A stretch of DNA of 64,000 nt from Paenibacillus cellulosilyticus (GCF_003182255.1 NZ_QGTQ01000001.1:248001-312000); one strand, 5' to 3'. Shown: positions 49,451 to 59,656, counted from the stretch's first letter. Notes: generated by a model not told the origin, from the sequence alone. Numbers and translations are program-made.

Positions 49451-50860
49451 TTGAAGAAAATTTCGTCTAAAGGAATGAAGGGCTTTGCCGTCGGCGTTGC
49501 GGTAACCGCTGTCATGACGGTTCCGTTCACCTCGTATGCAGAAACGCTCAAGCAATCGATTGCGGTGACGTACAACGATATTCTGGTCAAAGTAAACGGA
49601 ACAACCGTCACGTTGAAGGATGCGTCGGGAAATGCGTTGGAACCATTCAACTATAACGGTTCGGTATACGTGCCGCTTCGGGGCGTATCCGAAGCGCTCG
49701 GGATGAACGTAACGTATGACAGCGCGAATAAAACAGTCAACATTGCTGGCAGCAGCTCCAGTTCAACCGGAGCAGCATCAACAGACGGCAAAGACGGTTC
49801 GCCACCAGACGGCATGCCGCCGGAAGGTTCGCCAGGAGGCACTCCGCCTTCAGGGACGAACGGAGCTGCCGCTAATCGCGTAACGGACGTTGCGGCAAAT
49901 ATCGTCAATGATCCCGCCGAATCAGACGAAAGCGTAGTAGCGTTGACCAAAGCGTTCATGGCGACCTTGTCGGATGACGAGCTTGAATCGCTGCAATACG
50001 ATATGACTGCCGATAACGCTGCCGTATGGTCGAACCTGCCGGTAGGAGCAGCCCAACGTAACGGACTGATGCTGGGCAGCTTAGACGAGGATAGCCTTGA
50101 TGCGTTCAAGTCGCTTGCCGCCGCAGCGCTGGGCAATAGCGGATATGATACGCTGAAATCAATCATTCTGGCGGATGAATATCTTACGACAGACACCGGC
50201 AACAACATGTGGGATTCTGACCTTTATTATGTGGCGGTTTTGGGCGAGCCTTCGGACACTTCACCATGGATTTTGCAAATTGGCGGTCACCACTATGCAA
50301 CAAACCTTACTTACAATACGGCGACGGAAAGCCCGACCCCTATGTTCGTCGGCGTCGAGCCGCAAACCTTCACGAGCAACGGTGTTACTTATTCGCCGCT
50401 TGAATCGCGCCGCAGCGCCATGTACAGTATGATCAATTCGCTTAGCGATACGGAGCTGAGCAGCGCGAAAATCTCGAAAACGTACGACGACGTTTTACTT
50501 GGACCTGGACAAGACAACAAATTCCCGACCACGAGCGAAGGCATACTCGTCTCCTCGCTCGACAGCAGCCAGAAAGAGCTGGTAAAAGCGGCGATTACGG
50601 CATGGGTACAAGATACATCGCCAGACATTTCCGAGGAACTGCTCGCCTCCTACTTGTCCGACGATGCGCTTAACCAGACGAAAATCGGCTGGTCCGGCTC
50701 GACGGATTCAACTGTTCACGGCTCCTATATTCGAATCGACGGACCTCGGGTATGGATCGAATTCGTCTGCCAAACGGGCGTCGCGTACACGGATCAAATT
50801 CACTTCCATACTGTATGGCGTGATAAAACAGCCGACTACGGCGGAAGCTTCGGGGGTTAA
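49451..50860 (+). CDS. Secreted DUF3500 protein with copper-amine-oxidase N-like domain
   Basis: This 469-residue exported protein has signal residues 1-30 and a copper amine oxidase N-like domain at about 36-100 (YVPLRGVSEALGMNVTYD). A Pro/Gly/Ser linker at 105-140 follows, then DUF3500 (WSNLPVGAAQRNGLMLGSL, LQIGGHHYATNLTYN, PMFVGVEPQTF, VWIEFVCQTGVAYTDQIHFHTVWRDKTADYGG). His-rich motifs such as GGHHYA and IHFHTVWRD could bind metal, but the function of DUF3500 is not known to me. TTG start with GGAGGT 7 nt upstream. It is followed 3 bp later by a HupE/UreJ-like gene. Confidence 0.88.
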   Translation: MKKISSKGMKGFAVGVAVTAVMTVPFTSYAETLKQSIAVTYNDILVKVNGTTVTLKDASGNALEPFNYNGSVYVPLRGVSEALGMNVTYDSANKTVNIAGSSSSSTGAASTDGKDGSPPDGMPPEGSPGGTPPSGTNGAAANRVTDVAANIVNDPAESDESVVALTKAFMATLSDDELESLQYDMTADNAAVWSNLPVGAAQRNGLMLGSLDEDSLDAFKSLAAAALGNSGYDTLKSIILADEYLTTDTGNNMWDSDLYYVAVLGEPSDTSPWILQIGGHHYATNLTYNTATESPTPMFVGVEPQTFTSNGVTYSPLESRRSAMYSMINSLSDTELSSAKISKTYDDVLLGPGQDNKFPTTSEGILVSSLDSSQKELVKAAITAWVQDTSPDISEELLASYLSDDALNQTKIGWSGSTDSTVHGSYIRIDGPRVWIEFVCQTGVAYTDQIHFHTVWRDKTADYGGSFGG

Positions 50861-50863
50861 TGT

Positions 50864-52150
50864 ATGATCAAGCGGAAAATAATCGCACTGTTGACCGTAA
50901 CGTTGATTCTCCTTTCCACGATGGCATCGGTCGCTTCGGCGCATTCCATGCCAAGCTCGGTTGTCTCGCTGGATTTCAATGATAACGTAGTAACAGCCGA
51001 GCTTATTCTTCCGCTTGACCGTCTTGAAATCTCGTTCGGCAAAACGCTGACGGACGCGCCAGCCGAGGTGCTTGACAAGTATCAGGCGGAGCTGACAGCT
51101 TATGTGAAGCAGCATATCAATCCCGTATCGCCGAACGATGAGCGTTGGACGGTTGACGTAACTGGAATGTCGCTCCAATTGAGCGCGGAGCCTTACGACT
51201 TAATCGTTGACCTGTCCATGTCGCCTCCTGATGGAGCACCGTCCGATCATTTTACATTAAATTACGACGTTATCCTTCATGAGATCGTAACGCACTCCGT
51301 CCTCGTGTCAGTGCGCAGCGATTGGAATCATGCCGTAACCAGCGACAAGCCGGTCCTGCTGGGAACGCTTCGAGCCGACGTAACCTCCATCGAAATCGAT
51401 CGCAGCGGCGGCAATTGGTGGACCGGTTTCGAAAATATTGTGCGGATGGGTATATCGCACATTGCCGAAGGAACAGACCATCTGCTGTTTCTGCTTGTAC
51501 TGCTGCTCCCGGCGCCTTTGGTTGCGCACAACAAGCGATGGAAGGAGTTCGGCGGCGTTCGCCATAGCATCCTTCAGCTGCTTAAGGTCGTAACCGCCTT
51601 TACACTTGGCCACTCTTTGACGCTCATTGCCGGCGCACTCGACTGGATTCCGGGCACCAGTCAACTGATCGAAGTGCTCATCGCTTTTTCGATATTGATA
51701 TCGGCCGTTCACGCTCTTCGTCCGCTGTTCCCGGGACGCGAGGCGCTCGTCGCGTTCGGCTTCGGTCTGATCCACGGCATGGCATTCGCATCGCTGATCG
51801 GAGATATCGGTATAAGTCCATGGCATATGGTATCCAGCATATTCGCTTTCAATATCGGCATCGAGCTGATGCAGCTGACGGTCATCGCCGTTACGATGCC
51901 ATGGCTTTTGCTGCTCAGCGTAACACGCGTATTCCCGTACGTACGAATTGTCGGTGCCTGTATCGCAATTACCGCATCCGTGGGCTGGATAGCCGAACGC
52001 ATCATGTCGAAATCCAATCCCGTTGCGGCTGTCGTGAATGTATCCACGCCATATGCAGCTTGGCTGGTTGTTGCGCTAGCCGTGCTCGCGATCGCTGCGA
52101 CTTTAAAGCGGACTGTGATGACGAAGAAGCATCGTTCTAAGTATGTGTAG
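50864..52150 (+). CDS. HupE/UreJ-like membrane protein with extracytoplasmic N-domain
   Basis: This 428-residue protein has a signal peptide at 1-26 (SAHSMPSS), then an external beta domain of about 150 residues. A bundle of seven or so helices follows, opening with GISHIAEGTDHLLFLLVLLLP, the HupE/UreJ signature of His/Asp-rich motifs linked to nickel or other metals. Further polar motifs are FTLGHSLTL and GFGLIHGMAF. It is co-transcribed with the DUF3500 gene, so the two may form a metal-handling system. No hydrogenase or urease gene is nearby. Confidence 0.87.
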   Translation: MIKRKIIALLTVTLILLSTMASVASAHSMPSSVVSLDFNDNVVTAELILPLDRLEISFGKTLTDAPAEVLDKYQAELTAYVKQHINPVSPNDERWTVDVTGMSLQLSAEPYDLIVDLSMSPPDGAPSDHFTLNYDVILHEIVTHSVLVSVRSDWNHAVTSDKPVLLGTLRADVTSIEIDRSGGNWWTGFENIVRMGISHIAEGTDHLLFLLVLLLPAPLVAHNKRWKEFGGVRHSILQLLKVVTAFTLGHSLTLIAGALDWIPGTSQLIEVLIAFSILISAVHALRPLFPGREALVAFGFGLIHGMAFASLIGDIGISPWHMVSSIFAFNIGIELMQLTVIAVTMPWLLLLSVTRVFPYVRIVGACIAITASVGWIAERIMSKSNPVAAVVNVSTPYAAWLVVALAVLAIAATLKRTVMTKKHRSKYV

Positions 52151-52158
52151 AACGCTTA

Positions 52159-52196
52159 AAGGGCTCCGGACTTTATCCGGCAGCCCTTATTTTATG
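52159..52196 (+). terminator. Terminator after the HupE/UreJ-like gene
   Basis: AAGGGCT-CGG pairs with CCG-AGCCCTT, then ATTTTA. Confidence 0.8.
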
Positions 52197-52556
52197 CGAT
52201 CAGCATAGGGAACCATTATATCATTCGAACGCCCCACTCCCCGAGCAAGGCTCTTGCACAAGTTAGGCACATGCTTGTGAGGAGGCCCTGCTCATACAGG
52301 CATTGGTTTAATCCGCTCTATTCACCTCTACTTTAACTTATACCCGACGGTCTACCATCGTCACTTCCGCAGCATCAACAAACCGAGCCTTTGTGCGGTT
52401 ATCTTGCTATCACCGCCGCACTCCCTCTTAACACGTTCCATCCCTGCCGAAATACCCACCTTGAAAATACAAACCTACATCCTTAAGTTCGCACATTGTT
52501 GAAATAGTCCTGTCCAGAGCATAATAAGGTCACACCAAACAAGGGGGAATCAATCA
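52197..52556. other. Intergenic region upstream of the sugar transporter operon
   Basis: No gene was recognised. A weak promoter-like pair (TTGTTG near 52496, CATAAT at 52520) precedes the binding-protein gene, which has SD AAGGGGG. The rest shows no clear structure. Confidence 0.45.
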
Positions 52557-53888
52557 ATGCGCACGAGCTTTAAATGGATGAGCCTCGCAGCTGCAGCAGC
52601 ACTTATGGTTTCGCTCGCAGCTTGCGGCAACAGTGACAAGGATGAAACGACAAACACAGACAACGGTTCGGCTTCCACTGACAAGGCAGAGAATGTGACG
52701 ATTACCTTCCAGAACATTTATCCGGACCCGAACACGCCATCTTACAAAATCGCGCACCAAATCGGCGATCAATACACGAAGGATCACCCGAACGTGAAAA
52801 TCGAGTGGGACTCGCTCAACACGGATCAACAGAAGCTGAAGCTGAAGACGCAAGCGGCTTCCAAAGAAGTTCCGGACATCACGATCGTTAACCCAGCAGC
52901 ACAAATGAAGGACTTCGTTGATGCGGGACTGTTCGCTCCACTGAACGACATGCTCGATCAGAACGGTCTGAAAGACACGTTCCAAGAAGGCATCCTTGAT
53001 TTCTATAGCTTCGACAACAACGTATACGCACTGCCGGACGGCAACAACGTAGGCGTTATGTTCTACAACAAAAAACTGTTCGAGCAAGCTGGCATTACAG
53101 CTACGCCAACCACATTCGACGAACTAATCAATGATGTTAAAACATTAAAAGCTAAAGGCATCACGCCAATGGTTACAGGCGAAAAAGATACGTGGACAGG
53201 CTCCTTCCTGTTCATGAACGTACTGCTCCGCACGAACAACGGCCCAGGCTTCCTGTCCGATGTCGCTGCAGGCACGAAGACGTTTAACGATCCAGCATTC
53301 GTTGAAGCTGTAGACAGCTTCGAGAAGCTCGTTCAAGCAGGCGCGTTCCAAGATGGCGCTACGTCGATGGACTACAACGCTGGCGAATCCCTCTTCAAAA
53401 CGGGTAAAGCAGCGATGTACTACATGGGTACGTGGGCAACCGGCGCAATCGATCAATCCGATGTTGGCGCGGACGTGGGCGTATTCAAGTTCCCTACGGT
53501 TAACGGCAAAGGCAACGCAGACGAGTACATGCTGGCTCCAGGCAGCGCGTTCGCAATCTCGGCTAACAGCAAGCACCTGCAAGAAACAAAGGACTTCCTC
53601 AACTACTTCATGCTGCAATATCCGAAAGTGTCGTTCGACATGAAGAACGCCGTTTCCGTTGCACAAAAAGTAGAAGGCGACTTCGCAGCAGCAGGCTACT
53701 CCGCTCTGCAAATGGAAGTAGCGGGTCTGAAAGGCGCAGTTAAAGGCGGCGACCTGTCGTTCGATAATACGATGAACCCAGCAACGTCCCAAGCTCACTT
53801 GACGAGCATCCAAAACCTGTTCGTACAACAAGTTGATCCAGCTTCCGTTGCCAAAGAGCACCAATCCGCATTCGAAGCTAACAAGTAA
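52557..53888 (+). CDS. Carbohydrate ABC transporter substrate-binding lipoprotein
   Basis: This 443-residue solute-binding protein (family 1, MalE/UgpB type) has a lipoprotein signal ending VSLAAC near residue 23, then VTITFQNIYPDPN, KSNP-like hinge segments and FYNKKLFEQAGI...PTTFDEL. Late landmarks are AMYYMGTWATG and APGSAFAISANSK. It would bind a sugar outside the cell and pass it to the two permeases. The sugar is unknown. A hairpin between this gene and the permeases probably raises its relative expression. Confidence 0.94.
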   Translation: MRTSFKWMSLAAAAALMVSLAACGNSDKDETTNTDNGSASTDKAENVTITFQNIYPDPNTPSYKIAHQIGDQYTKDHPNVKIEWDSLNTDQQKLKLKTQAASKEVPDITIVNPAAQMKDFVDAGLFAPLNDMLDQNGLKDTFQEGILDFYSFDNNVYALPDGNNVGVMFYNKKLFEQAGITATPTTFDELINDVKTLKAKGITPMVTGEKDTWTGSFLFMNVLLRTNNGPGFLSDVAAGTKTFNDPAFVEAVDSFEKLVQAGAFQDGATSMDYNAGESLFKTGKAAMYYMGTWATGAIDQSDVGADVGVFKFPTVNGKGNADEYMLAPGSAFAISANSKHLQETKDFLNYFMLQYPKVSFDMKNAVSVAQKVEGDFAAAGYSALQMEVAGLKGAVKGGDLSFDNTMNPATSQAHLTSIQNLFVQQVDPASVAKEHQSAFEANK

Positions 53889-53934
53889 GACATGGATTTA
53901 AACGGAAACAGATGATCCATTCGCTAAGACCGGC

Positions 53935-53962
53935 GAAAGGGAGCGCTCCGTCGCTCCCTTTC
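53935..53962 (+). terminator. Attenuating hairpin inside the transporter operon
   Basis: GAAAGGGAGCG pairs perfectly with CGCTCCCTTTC over a 6-nt loop, followed by only TTC. Partial termination or RNA stabilisation would favour the binding protein. Confidence 0.65.
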
Positions 53963-54016
53963 TTCTGTGTTAGCCCTTGAATGGCCATCCCCATGATTTT
54001 GAAGGAGGCGAGCCCA

Positions 54017-54907
54017 ATGAATGCGCTCAAAGTGCCTGCACGTACGATTGCCGTGTTCGTGCTGCCATGTCTGCTACTGTATGTCTGCCTCGTGTTTGTT
54101 CCGATCTTCTTCAGTATGTACAACAGTACGTTTGACTGGAACGGCATTGGCGTTAAAAAGTTCGTCGGTTTAGACAACTACGTAACACTGTTAACCAAAG
54201 ACAATGTATTCTGGCCGGCAGTCCGACACACCTTGATGTTTGCCGTATTCTCCATGCTTGAGATTCCATTTGCACTGTACCTTGCTACACTGATCAACCG
54301 TTATGTGAAGAAACCGAATTTCTTCGTTACCAGCTATTTCGTTCCCGTTATCCTCTCGGTCGTTATTATCGGCCAGCTCTGGAAAACGATCTACAACCCA
54401 GCTTCGCTTGGCGGCATGCTCAACCAAGTGCTCGACGGCCTTGGTCTTCACAGCTGGACGCACGCTTGGCTCTCTGAACCAGACTATGCCATGTATGCAC
54501 TCTACTTCGTTGCGCTGTGGCAATATCTCGGATACCACCTGCTCATTCAGTTCACGGGTATCTCGAACATCCCTACGGAAATTTACGAGGCAGCCAAAAT
54601 CGATGGAGCAGACGGTTTCAAAGCAGACTGGTTCATTACGTTCCCGTTGGTTGTCCCGATTTTCAAAATATCGATCATTCTCGCTTTCATCGGTTCCCTG
54701 CAGTCGTTCGACATGATTATGGTCATGACCGGCGGCGGTCCCGCCCATTCGACAGATGTTATCGCAACGCATATGTACAACATGTCCTTCATGTCGTCGA
54801 AGTTCGGCTACGGCAGTTCGATTGCGATGGTACTGGTCGCTGTCTGTCTGATTGCAACTGTCATTATTAACGCGCTGTTCAATAAGGTTGAGAAGAAAAT
54901 CGGCTAA
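54017..54907 (+). CDS. Carbohydrate ABC transporter permease (MalF/UgpA type)
   Basis: This 296-residue, six-helix permease has the ATPase-coupling EAA loop IPTEIYEAAKIDGADGFKADWFITFPLVVPI near residue 200. ATG 54017 has AAGGAGG 8 nt upstream. It pairs with the next gene. No ATPase is encoded in the cluster; a shared MsmX-type ATPase is likely. Confidence 0.93.
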   Translation: MNALKVPARTIAVFVLPCLLLYVCLVFVPIFFSMYNSTFDWNGIGVKKFVGLDNYVTLLTKDNVFWPAVRHTLMFAVFSMLEIPFALYLATLINRYVKKPNFFVTSYFVPVILSVVIIGQLWKTIYNPASLGGMLNQVLDGLGLHSWTHAWLSEPDYAMYALYFVALWQYLGYHLLIQFTGISNIPTEIYEAAKIDGADGFKADWFITFPLVVPIFKISIILAFIGSLQSFDMIMVMTGGGPAHSTDVIATHMYNMSFMSSKFGYGSSIAMVLVAVCLIATVIINALFNKVEKKIG

Positions 54908-54954
54908 TGGATTGATCACAACCTGCATTGTACTCGCGAAAGGAGTTATGACCC

Positions 54955-55845
54955 ATGAGTCAGACATTCTCAACGGCGGCTGCCCGTATGGATGAGCCTG
55001 GTCGGAAGCGATTCTCGATCGTCAAGCCACTCGTATTCATCCTGCTCGGCGTCCTGCTCGTCACGCAGCTGTATCCGCTGCTGTGGCTGCTCACCTATTC
55101 ATTGAAAACGAACGATGAAATATTGTCCGGGAAATTTTTTGCGCTGCCGAAGACTATGCAATGGAACAACTATAAGCAAGCCATTGATGCACACTACTGG
55201 CAGTACTTATTCAACAGCATATATGTCACGCTTGTCACGCTCGTTTGCGTTATCGTATTAGCGAGCATGGTCGCTTACGCGATTACCCGTTTCAAATGGA
55301 AGCTTGGTCCGGTCGTCATGCTCGTCTTCCTGATCGGTATGATGATCCCTGTACAAGCAACCCTGCTTCCGCTTATGCTGATCTTTAAGCACATTCATAT
55401 CGGCGATCACGGTCTGATGGGTACACGCTGGTCGATTATTTTGCCTTACATCGCTTACCAAACGCCAATTGCCGTCTTCATTCTGAGCGGCTTCATGCGG
55501 ACGATTCCACATGAGATTGAAGAATCGGCACATATGGACGGCGCGGGCGTCTTCCGTACGTTCCGCAGCATCATCCTGCCAATCTCGATTCCACCGATTA
55601 TGACCGTCTGCATCCTGACGTTCATTAACATCTGGAACGAATATATCTTGGCTGCTACATTCATCTCTGCCGAGAAGCTCAAGACGCTTCCGTTCGGCGT
55701 GAACAGCTTCGTCAGCCAATACTCGTCCAACTATGGCGCGATTGGCGCATATCTTGTACTAGGTGCATTGCCTGTTATCGTGCTGTACTTCCTACTCTCC
55801 GAGAAAATTACGAAGGGTATGGTTGCCGGCGCAGTTAAAGGCTAA
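54955..55845 (+). CDS. Carbohydrate ABC transporter permease (MalG/UgpE type)
   Basis: This 296-residue, six-helix permease has the EAA loop IPHEIEESAHMDGAGVFRTFRSIILPISIPP near residue 185. SD AAGGAG. A terminator follows. Confidence 0.93.
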   Translation: MSQTFSTAAARMDEPGRKRFSIVKPLVFILLGVLLVTQLYPLLWLLTYSLKTNDEILSGKFFALPKTMQWNNYKQAIDAHYWQYLFNSIYVTLVTLVCVIVLASMVAYAITRFKWKLGPVVMLVFLIGMMIPVQATLLPLMLIFKHIHIGDHGLMGTRWSIILPYIAYQTPIAVFILSGFMRTIPHEIEESAHMDGAGVFRTFRSIILPISIPPIMTVCILTFINIWNEYILAATFISAEKLKTLPFGVNSFVSQYSSNYGAIGAYLVLGALPVIVLYFLLSEKITKGMVAGAVKG

Positions 55846-55875
55846 GCATCCGTCAAACGCAACCCACATAGCATG

Positions 55876-55916
55876 AAAAACCTCCGAGCAGCTTTTGCGG
55901 CGCGCTCGGAGGTTTT
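55876..55916 (+). terminator. Terminator of the transporter operon
   Basis: AAAACCTCCGAGC pairs with GCTCGGAGGTTTT. Confidence 0.9.
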
Positions 55917-55958
55917 AGTGCTATTGTGGGGTATTCCATTTAGGAGGCGTCACCGGTC

Positions 55959-57935
55959 ATGATCCGCGGTTTTCGAGGCTTTCGCAGCTTCCGCACGTTC
56001 CGTGCCAGGCTGTTCATTCTGCTCATCATTAGCATGATCAGCCTATTGTCGATCGTCAGCTACTTGTATTATCGGCAAGCAACAACCCAATACCATGACA
56101 AAGTGACCGAGATCGCTGAGAAGAACGTCAAGCAGGCCATGCAGGTGTACGATCTGCTGCTCGACAGCTACAACAGCTTATCCAAGTCGCTGGTCGGCAA
56201 CGCGGATATGCTGCGGATCCTGCCGCAGACGCATACGGATAATCCAGCGCTGAACATTATCAACGAGCGTGCCGTACAGAACATTATTGGAACCGTATTC
56301 TACTCGCGTGAAGATATCGTATCGGTTCACGTGTTCTCGCAGAGCGGTGCTGTATTCAGCTACGGCAACTTCCTCAACGTCGTTGACCCTAACTTTGCCC
56401 AGCGCGAGTGGTATAACCGGATCAAGCAATCCGATGGCGGCATGGTGTGGCTCGGTGCATTCAAACACTCTCTAACCGACCAGACCGTCGCTCAGCCGGT
56501 CTTCGCCTTCGGCCGATTGCTGTTCGACCTGACAGCGCATAAGCCTATTGGCGTGCTGCTCTTCCAGATGGATGCCTCGGCAGCGATGTCGGCACTCGGC
56601 AACATGCGGCTTGGACCGGACAGTGACGTATACATTATGTCGGAAGACGGCCGTCTGCTCGCATCCGATGACCCAGAGGAAATATCCTCCGTTCCATGGA
56701 GCGTCCATGCTGGCGACGATTTCGACTCTGACACGTTCCATACACCAAATTCGGCTGAGAGCGCCGAAAGCATGGCAGCTGATTCACTTAACGAGAACGG
56801 CACGAAGCCTGCCCATCTGCAAGCACTTGAGCTGCTGCTCTCGCTGCATGAGAACGTGTCTCCTAACGAGGTCCTCTTCGACCAACGTGCAAACGATCTG
56901 GTCGTTGCAGCCAAGGCGAAGGAGGTCGACTGGACGTTCATTAGTCGGACACCGAACAGCAACTTGAACGTCGAGTTCAAGCAGACGCGGCATTTCTTCT
57001 TAATTGTCGTCTCAGTTCTTGTGCTTGTATCCATTGCGATTGCGAGCTTTATCGCCCGAACCATTACAATGCCGCTCAAACGGCTCGTACAGGAAATGCG
57101 ACAGGTCGAGATCGGTAATTTCCGCGGTGTGGCTCATCCCAAATCCACCTATGAGGAGATTGATATTCTTGTCTCCTCGTTTAATCAAATGGTGCACCGG
57201 ATGGATGACCTCATTCAACGGGAGAAAGAGTCTTCCGGCCGCGAGAAGCAGGCGCAGCTGCAGGCACTGCAATCGCAGGTGAATCCACATTTTCTATATA
57301 ACACGTTGAACATGATCTACTGGCTGCTAGATGAGCAGGAGAATGATAAGCTAGCACGAATCGTCTTGTCACTGTCACAAATGTTCCAATACAGCAGCGA
57401 GTGGGAAGACAATTCCAACTCCACGCTTGGCGAGGAACTGGAGCAAATCCGGCATTATTTGACCATTATCGAAGCAAGGCTGGAGGATCGACTGACCGCC
57501 GACATTGAAGTTGCACCAGCGTTTCTGGACGTCCAATTGCCGAAGATGACGCTTCAGCCGATCATCGAGAACGCCGTCAAACACGGACTTGAGCCTGCCT
57601 ATACTCCCGGTATTCTGACCGTTCGGGCACAAGCGGAAGGCCAGCGGCTGCATATTACGATTACAGACAATGGCGTTGGCATGGAGCCAGCGGCACTCAG
57701 CCAGCTCCAGCAAGCGCTTGGCCAGCCTCCTTCCAAGGCGCAATCTGGCGAGGCCGTGCAGCGAAGCAGCGCCGGGCGCCGAGGAATTGGCATCGCGAAC
57801 GTCCACCACCGCCTCGTATTAATGCATGGTGAATCCTATGGTTTGTCCGCAGACAGCAAGGAAGGTATCGGAACGACGATTATCGTTACCCTGCCGCTCC
57901 CTCCACGCATCGTCTATGACCGATCACCGGAATAA
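55959..57935 (+). CDS. YesM-type sensor histidine kinase
   Basis: This 658-residue kinase has TM1 near residues 16-34, a large external dCache-like sensor (about 40-340) and TM2 near 347-367. HAMP follows, then the His_kinase domain with ALQSQVNPHFLYNTLNMIYWL (phospho-His) and a HATPase (PIIENAVKHGLEP, ITDNGVGMEP, GIGIANVHHRL). YesM kinases commonly sit beside sugar transporters in paenibacilli, and here the transporter is directly upstream. SD AGGAGG. The response regulator gene starts 32 bp after its stop. Confidence 0.94.
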   Translation: MIRGFRGFRSFRTFRARLFILLIISMISLLSIVSYLYYRQATTQYHDKVTEIAEKNVKQAMQVYDLLLDSYNSLSKSLVGNADMLRILPQTHTDNPALNIINERAVQNIIGTVFYSREDIVSVHVFSQSGAVFSYGNFLNVVDPNFAQREWYNRIKQSDGGMVWLGAFKHSLTDQTVAQPVFAFGRLLFDLTAHKPIGVLLFQMDASAAMSALGNMRLGPDSDVYIMSEDGRLLASDDPEEISSVPWSVHAGDDFDSDTFHTPNSAESAESMAADSLNENGTKPAHLQALELLLSLHENVSPNEVLFDQRANDLVVAAKAKEVDWTFISRTPNSNLNVEFKQTRHFFLIVVSVLVLVSIAIASFIARTITMPLKRLVQEMRQVEIGNFRGVAHPKSTYEEIDILVSSFNQMVHRMDDLIQREKESSGREKQAQLQALQSQVNPHFLYNTLNMIYWLLDEQENDKLARIVLSLSQMFQYSSEWEDNSNSTLGEELEQIRHYLTIIEARLEDRLTADIEVAPAFLDVQLPKMTLQPIIENAVKHGLEPAYTPGILTVRAQAEGQRLHITITDNGVGMEPAALSQLQQALGQPPSKAQSGEAVQRSSAGRRGIGIANVHHRLVLMHGESYGLSADSKEGIGTTIIVTLPLPPRIVYDRSPE

Positions 57936-57966
57936 AAGCTACACTGGAAAGGAGTATCAGACGATC

Positions 57967-59151
57967 ATGAACATTCTAGTCGTTGATGATGAGAACGTCA
58001 TTCGCAGCGGCATCAAACGAACGATCCAGACTCATTATCCCGATTGTCGGATTTCTCTTGCCTCATCGGCTGATGAAGCGGTCGTTCAACTGCGCAATGA
58101 ACCGATCGACCTCGTATTGAGCGATATTATGATGCCGGGCATGTCCGGCCTTGAGCTAATGAAGCTCGCCAAGCCGCAGCACCCGCATGTGCGGTGGGTG
58201 TTTATATCCGCGAAATCCGAATTTTCTTATGCACAGGAGGCACTTCGGCTCGGAGCCCGCGATTACATTCTTAAGCCGATTGGCAAAGAGCGGATCGTCG
58301 AAATCATCGATAAGTTTCAAGAGGATGTACGACGCGAATCGGAGCAGACGCGGGAGGCGCGCGGCCTTACAATGAACTTGAAATATTTGCGAGAGGCAGT
58401 ATTCCAACGTTGGGCCGCCGGGCTTGATATCGGCAACTTCGACATGAAGCCGCTAGCCGATACGTATTCTTCTTTTTACCTTGTCATGGTCAAAATGGAT
58501 GCGGATCGCCCCGTTCATTTGGAGCATTTTATAATCGATAACGTGCTTGCCGAGCTGATCGAGCGATACGGACACGGCTTCGTCATAAGCTATGATGCGC
58601 AAAGCCTGCTGGGGCTCATCTCCTTGCCAGAGGCGTCGCTGCCCCTGCTCGTGAACGAGCTTCGGACGCATCTGCGTCAATATTTGCGCGTTCCATTCCA
58701 AGCGATTGCTTCCGAGCTGATCGAGAACTTCCACCTCGTGCCTGATGAGATCCGCCGTCTGCGTCAGGCGTCGCATACCCAAATGTACGAGCAGGATGAA
58801 CGCGGCGGCGATCGTGCAATAGAGACTTCGATTCAGTACATTAAATCGCACTTCAACGAGGATCTATCGCTTGAGAAGATTGCCTCCATCGTCTATTTGA
58901 ACCCGGTCTACTTCAGCCAGCTGTTCAAGCAGAAGACAGGGCAAGGCTACAAGGAGTTCGTCATCCAGCTGCGTCTTGAGCAAGCGAAGCGGCTGCTCAA
59001 CAATCCTAGCCTGAAGCTTGCCGACGTAGCAGAGAGGATCGGCTACCAGGACTTGCGCCACTTCTCGCAGCAGTTCCGCAAACGGTTCAGCCTTACGCCA
59101 TCCGAATACCGTCAACAGCTGCAAGCGAACAGCACGCAGTTGAATTGGTAA
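57967..59151 (+). CDS. YesN-type response regulator with AraC DNA-binding domain
   Basis: This 394-residue protein has a receiver (ILVVDDENVIRSGIKR, LVLSDIMMPGMSG with phospho-Asp, YILKPIGKE), a middle linker, and a C-terminal AraC-type double HTH (SLEKIASIVYLNPVYFSQLFKQKTGQGYKEFV, LADVAERIGYQDLRHFSQQFRKRFSLTPSEYRQ). ATG 57967 follows AAAGGAG at 12 nt. It likely activates the upstream transporter operon on sensing its sugar. Confidence 0.94.
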   Translation: MNILVVDDENVIRSGIKRTIQTHYPDCRISLASSADEAVVQLRNEPIDLVLSDIMMPGMSGLELMKLAKPQHPHVRWVFISAKSEFSYAQEALRLGARDYILKPIGKERIVEIIDKFQEDVRRESEQTREARGLTMNLKYLREAVFQRWAAGLDIGNFDMKPLADTYSSFYLVMVKMDADRPVHLEHFIIDNVLAELIERYGHGFVISYDAQSLLGLISLPEASLPLLVNELRTHLRQYLRVPFQAIASELIENFHLVPDEIRRLRQASHTQMYEQDERGGDRAIETSIQYIKSHFNEDLSLEKIASIVYLNPVYFSQLFKQKTGQGYKEFVIQLRLEQAKRLLNNPSLKLADVAERIGYQDLRHFSQQFRKRFSLTPSEYRQQLQANSTQLNW

Positions 59152-59156
59152 CACAA

Positions 59157-59208
59157 AGAAGCCTGAACATCGATGCACGTTTACCGCGCATGGATGTTCA
59201 GGCTTCTT
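59157..59208. terminator. Bidirectional terminator
   Basis: AAGAAGCCTGAACATC pairs with GATGTTCAGGCTTCTT. Confidence 0.9.
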
Positions 59209-59215
59209 CTACTAT

Positions 59216-59656
59216 TCAGAGACCTTGATCTGTGCTGCTCAGCGGCTCTCCGCCTTTCGGCGACTCCCCCTCCTGCTCCGCAAGGCGTGCCTCATAAGTC
59301 TTGCCCCATTCATAGATTTGAAGGATGATCGGCTTCAATGTGAGCCCGAACGGCGTAAGCGAATACTCAACGCGCGGGGGCACCTCCCGATACACCTCGC
59401 GGTGGACGATGCCGTCCTGCTCCAGCTCCCGAAGCTGAAGCGTCAGCATACGCTGCGTGATCATCGGCATGAGGCGGCGAAACTCATTGAACCGACGAGG
59501 TGAACCCGTGATCAGATGGAAGACGATAATTCCCTTCCACTTGCCCCCGATGACATCCAGGGCAGCCTCGACCGAACAGGTATAGCGGCTCCCTGCCGCA
59601 GGCTGTTCACATTGTTCACTGGCAGCCGCGATCAACTGCTCCTTCTTCATGCTCAT
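59216..59656 (-). CDS. HxlR family transcriptional regulator
   Basis: This 146-residue winged helix has the HxlR signature [63 protein letters not shown] and [13 protein letters not shown]. Conserved Cys (YTCSVEA) may sense electrophiles, as in related YodB/HypR proteins. SD GGAGTG. It is divergent from a nitroreductase gene, its probable target. Confidence 0.93.
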   Translation of the reverse strand: MSMKKEQLIAAASEQCEQPAAGSRYTCSVEAALDVIGGKWKGIIVFHLITGSPRRFNEFRRLMPMITQRMLTLQLRELEQDGIVHREVYREVPPRVEYSLTPFGLTLKPIILQIYEWGKTYEARLAEQEGESPKGGEPLSSTDQGL

